Assembly (NCBI GenBank): GCA_002746415.1
Contig: NVXD01000002.1
Coordinates: 124,001-188,000 of the forward strand
Length of the DNA stretch: 64,000 bases
Source: Flavobacteriaceae bacterium
Lineage (GTDB): Bacteria > Bacteroidota > Bacteroidia > Flavobacteriales > Flavobacteriaceae
Reading direction: 5' to 3'
Position numbers and translations under genes: made by a program. The notes beneath the pieces were generated by a model that worked only from the letters and a program-made list of their open reading frames with translations, did not search any database and had not been told where the DNA came from. Positions 61,506 through 64,000 of this stretch are shown one piece after another; positions within the stretch are counted from its first letter, which is position 1, and the number at the start of each line of letters is the position of its first letter.

Positions 61506-61575
61506 GTCTTATATATTTTAATTATACTTCTGTTATGACTTTAAAGAGTCAAATGATGTACCAATTAAAAGTAAA

Positions 61576-61620
61576 TGACAAAATGTCGTATTTTAAAGAC
61601 AAACGCATGTCAAAATGACA
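61576..61620 (-). promoter_or_regulatory. paired TGACA-AAA-TGTCG/TGTCA-AAA-TGACA palindromes upstream of hsp20
   Basis: Two 13-bp palindromes, 61576-61588 (one mismatch) and 61608-61620 (perfect), 32 bp centre to centre, 70-115 bp before the hsp20 ATG. They look like operator sites of a stress regulator; the regulator is unknown to me. Confidence 0.45.
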
Positions 61621-61631
61621 TTTTTGCGTAT

Positions 61632-62033
61632 TTAATTATTATATGCGTTGAAAATATCAAGCAATACACGAGGAGGAACGATCTTATCGGGGTATTTGTG
61701 CATTACTATCAAAACTTGGTCAATTGCGGACGGGGGTAGTCCCATTTTAAGGCCAATATTATGAAGTGTATTGGTTTCAGCCATACTTTGTATCCTATCC
61801 ACATTCATCAATAGAACAAGCCTATGAAATTGAAGAATACGGTCGGCCTGAGATTTAAGTACTATTTTTTCAATTTTCTTTTCAAAAAGAGAATCAAACT
61901 CCTCTTTACCTATACCTAAGTGAGAGGCAACGCCAATAAGAAAATTATATTCAGCATCCTGCATTACCTGATCCGTTTTTGCAAACGCTATCATTTCTGA
62001 TAAAATACTAAGTTTTTCTTTGTCCGTACTCAT
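61632..62033 (-). CDS. TerB-like family protein
   Basis: A 133-residue all-helical soluble protein: LSEMIAFAKTDQVMQDAEYN and a helical pattern typical of the TerB/DnaJ-like domain (tellurite resistance-B-like). No metal or catalytic motif. Such single-domain proteins are widespread in Bacteroidota; function unknown. The start is ATG 62031-62033; it is divergent from DUF1456. Confidence 0.75.
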   Translation of the reverse strand: MSTDKEKLSILSEMIAFAKTDQVMQDAEYNFLIGVASHLGIGKEEFDSLFEKKIEKIVLKSQADRILQFHRLVLLMNVDRIQSMAETNTLHNIGLKMGLPPSAIDQVLIVMHKYPDKIVPPRVLLDIFNAYNN

Positions 62034-62159
62034 AACTATATATCCAATGATTTGGTCATTAGTGCATTATATCATAACTCATAAAACCCATACTTTAGTA
62101 TTGAAGCAAGATTAAAGATATTGTTAATATTTGCCTTAACTTGCCACAAAATATCTATT

Positions 62160-62510
62160 ATGACCAATAACGACATTTTTAAAAAGCTGAGAGTAGCCCT
62201 TATGTTGCGGGATGACGAAATTGTAGACATCTTAAAATTGGTTGACTTTAAAGTCTCTAAAAGTGAATTGGGAGCTATATTTAGAAAAGAAGACCATCCC
62301 AAATATGTAGCATGCGGGGATCAAATATTGCGTAATTTTTTAAACGGACTGGTTATTCATTTAAGAGGAACGAAGGACAATCCTAAAATTCCAAAAGAAG
62401 TCCTATACCAGAAGCAGAACACTCCAAAAAAAGCTTCATTTAAGCAAAAGGACAAAAAAAGAAAAACACCAGATGTTAGTTACGTGAAGTACAAAAATAA
62501 AAAACCTTAA
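62160..62510 (+). CDS. DUF1456 (YehS-like) family protein
   Basis: A 116-residue protein. The DUF1456 repeat is visible twice: NDIFKKLRVALMLRDDEIVD and ILRNFLNGLVIHLRGTKD, each followed by a helix. YehS-like proteins are uncharacterised. The C-terminal 40 residues are very basic, which suggests nucleic-acid contact. ATG 62160 gives the family's usual N-terminus. Confidence 0.88.
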   Translation: MTNNDIFKKLRVALMLRDDEIVDILKLVDFKVSKSELGAIFRKEDHPKYVACGDQILRNFLNGLVIHLRGTKDNPKIPKEVLYQKQNTPKKASFKQKDKKRKTPDVSYVKYKNKKP

Positions 62511-62593
62511 TACTAAAGTGACCAGCACTAAGCTTTTTTAAACCCTTCCATATTAGCCACTGGGCATCCACAGACATTACTATATTTTTAAAC

Positions 62594-62629
62594 AAAAAAA
62601 GTCAGCATTAACAAAAACACTGACCTTTT
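62594..62629 (-). terminator. terminator of sucC
   Basis: On the minus strand AAAAGGTCAG and CTGACTTTTTTT form a hairpin with a T-run, 24 bp after the sucC stop. The core stem GTCAG/CTGAC is extended by G-U and A-T pairs. Confidence 0.7.
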
Positions 62630-62652
62630 CTTATCCTATATTGATTTTATCT

Positions 62653-63846
62653 CTAAACTAAAACTTCTTTTACTTTATCTGCAGCTTCTTGAAACTGCAC
62701 AGCTGAATGTACAGCTAAACCAGAATTGTCTATAATTTCTTTGGCCAATTCCGCATTGGTTCCCTGCAAACGAACAATAATAGGCACTTGAATAGCATCG
62801 CCCATATTCTTATATGCGTCTACAATACCATGTGCTACACGATCACATCTAACTATTCCTCCAAAAATATTTACAAGAATTGCTTTGACTGCTGAGTCCT
62901 TTAAAATAATTCTAAAAGCTTCTTCAACCCTTTTAGCATCCGCAGTACCACCTACATCCAAAAAGTTTGCCGGTTCGCCACCTGCCATTTTAATTAAATC
63001 CATAGTTGCCATGGCCAAACCTGCTCCATTTACCATACAACCAACATTTCCTTCTAAATCCACATAGTTAAGACCAACTTCACGAGCTTCTACTTCTATA
63101 GCATTTTCCTCTCGCAAATCCCGCATCTCTGCATATTGCTTTCTTCTATATAAGGCATTGTCATCTATAGAAACTTTTGCATCTACAGCCATGATTTTAT
63201 TATCTGATGTCTTAAGCACTGGATTGATTTCAAACATACTGGAATCACTCTCTACGTATGCTTTATACAAACATGTAACAAACTTCGTCATTTCCTTGAA
63301 TGCCAAACCAGACAACCCAAGGTTAAACGCAATTTTCCTTGCTTGAAAAGGCAACAAACCTGTTGATGGATCCACTTCTTCAGTAAAAATAAGATGTGGG
63401 GTATTCTCAGCAACATCTTCAATATCCATACCGCCTTCGGTTGAATACATCACCATATTTCTACCAGTACCTCTGTTCAGTAAAACTGACATATAGAATT
63501 CTGATGTTTCACTTTCACCAGGGTAATACACATCTTCCGTCACTAAAACTTGATGCACTCTTTTACCTTCAGCTGATGTTTGCGGAGTAATCAAATTCAT
63601 TCCAATAATACTTCCAGCAATATCTTCAACCTCTTTTAAGTTTTTGGCCAGTTTTACACCACCACCTTTTCCACGTCCACCTGCATGCACTTGTGCTTTT
63701 ATCACGTGCCATCCTGTTCCAGTTTCCTGTGTTAATTGTTTAGCGGCAGCCACAGCTTCTTTTGCATTATGCGCAACTATTCCTCTTTGGATTCGCACTC
63801 CAAAACTTGCCAGTATTTCTTTTCCCTGATATTCGTGAAGGTTCAT
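62653..63846 (-). CDS. sucC: succinyl-CoA ligase (ADP-forming), beta subunit
   Basis: A 397-residue ATP-grasp protein: MNLHEYQGKEILASFGV, KAQVHAGGRGKGGGVKLA, FEINPVLKTSDNKIMAVDAK, LDVGGTADAKRVEEAF and NIFGGIVRCDRVAHGI are canonical. It makes ATP and succinate from succinyl-CoA in the TCA cycle with the alpha subunit SucD, which is not in this window. A TAnnTTTG box lies about 30 bp upstream. Confidence 0.97.
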   Translation of the reverse strand: MNLHEYQGKEILASFGVRIQRGIVAHNAKEAVAAAKQLTQETGTGWHVIKAQVHAGGRGKGGGVKLAKNLKEVEDIAGSIIGMNLITPQTSAEGKRVHQVLVTEDVYYPGESETSEFYMSVLLNRGTGRNMVMYSTEGGMDIEDVAENTPHLIFTEEVDPSTGLLPFQARKIAFNLGLSGLAFKEMTKFVTCLYKAYVESDSSMFEINPVLKTSDNKIMAVDAKVSIDDNALYRRKQYAEMRDLREENAIEVEAREVGLNYVDLEGNVGCMVNGAGLAMATMDLIKMAGGEPANFLDVGGTADAKRVEEAFRIILKDSAVKAILVNIFGGIVRCDRVAHGIVDAYKNMGDAIQVPIIVRLQGTNAELAKEIIDNSGLAVHSAVQFQEAADKVKEVLV

Positions 63847-63874
63847 ATATAAAAAGTGTCTTAAAATTCAGTAG

Positions 63875-63882
63875 CAAAAATA
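63875..63882 (-). promoter_or_regulatory. candidate -7 box of sucC
   Basis: On the minus strand TATTTTTG matches TAnnTTTG, about 30 bp before the sucC ATG. I do not see a matching -33 box. Confidence 0.4.
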
Positions 63883-64000
63883 GCAAACCCATATGATTTA
63901 CCCTAATGAAACAACAATGGAAAACGCTTTACATAATTCACATTAGTTACAAATACAACAATATGTTTTATTTTTAATACGTCTACGGTTTTTTTTGCCC

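Noticed and set aside
1-64000. tRNA, rRNA, CRISPR array, prophage, integrase or replication origin
   Set aside because: I saw no tRNA-like 3' ends, no regular spacer array, no phage structural genes and no dnaA-type region.

Overview
This AT-rich 64 kb stretch is chromosomal DNA from a Bacteroidota bacterium, most likely a marine member of the Flavobacteriaceae. The evidence is three proteins with type B C-terminal sorting domains of the type IX secretion system (T9SS), Bacteroidota-type promoter boxes (TAnnTTTG) with no obvious Shine-Dalgarno sites, many signal peptides ending in AQAQ, SQQ or GQ, and families such as DUF2911, DUF5606 and a COX15/CtaA heme A synthase. I see no tRNA, rRNA, CRISPR array, intact insertion sequence or prophage.

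Layout. 1-5.9 kb: the tail of a DUF4345 protein, then an ABC exporter and a TesA-like lipoprotein set among three paralogous 72-residue secreted peptides, each with a conserved upstream block. 5.9-11 kb: an M23 peptidase, MsrA, an ECF sigma/anti-sigma/coiled-coil adhesin-like operon and DUF2911. 11-18.7 kb: MeaB, then polyprenyl-phosphate sugar genes (GT2, flippase-like protein, ArnT-like transferase, PAP2), a MATE pump and MazG. 18.8-29.6 kb: a carbohydrate-oxidation region with an FeS-containing GMC dehydrogenase and its small subunit, two Tat-signal TIM-barrel proteins, an exported hydrolase, an SBF/BASS transporter, a Tat-signal enolase-superfamily dehydratase, a secreted RraA-type aldolase, a Gfo/Idh dehydrogenase and an epimerase. 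29.8-36.8 kb: a two-domain redoxin lipoprotein and an exported glycan-processing run (C-type-lectin T9SS protein, esterase, SGNH hydrolase, GH20). 36.9-38.8 kb: a small islet, probably acquired, with an attC-like fold and an FAD monooxygenase.

38.8-42 kb: housekeeping genes (DUF5606, def, ruvX, dapD) with a DUF1919 gene inserted. 42-46.9 kb: a surface-glycan locus that uses CDP-alditol or phosphocholine-type chemistry (LicD, TagD-like and LicC-like nucleotidyltransferases, and a TagF-like/GT2 fusion whose GT2 half is a close copy of a stand-alone GT2 just upstream). 46.9-54.6 kb: tsaC, cca, ctaA, a pRiA4b ORF3-like protein, a nucleoid-associated protein, an unrecognised kinase-like protein and a two-gene ABC transporter. 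54.6-58.8 kb: two paralogous T9SS proteins flanking a lipoprotein hydrolase. 58.9-64 kb: uvrB, hsp20, a TerB-like gene, DUF1456 and sucC.

The two loci that most deserve follow-up are the apparently extracytoplasmic sugar-oxidation/dehydration/aldol-cleavage set (19-27.5 kb) and the teichoic-acid-like phosphodiester locus with its gene fusion (42-46.9 kb). The three-copy peptide family with its repeated operator-like arrays comes next.
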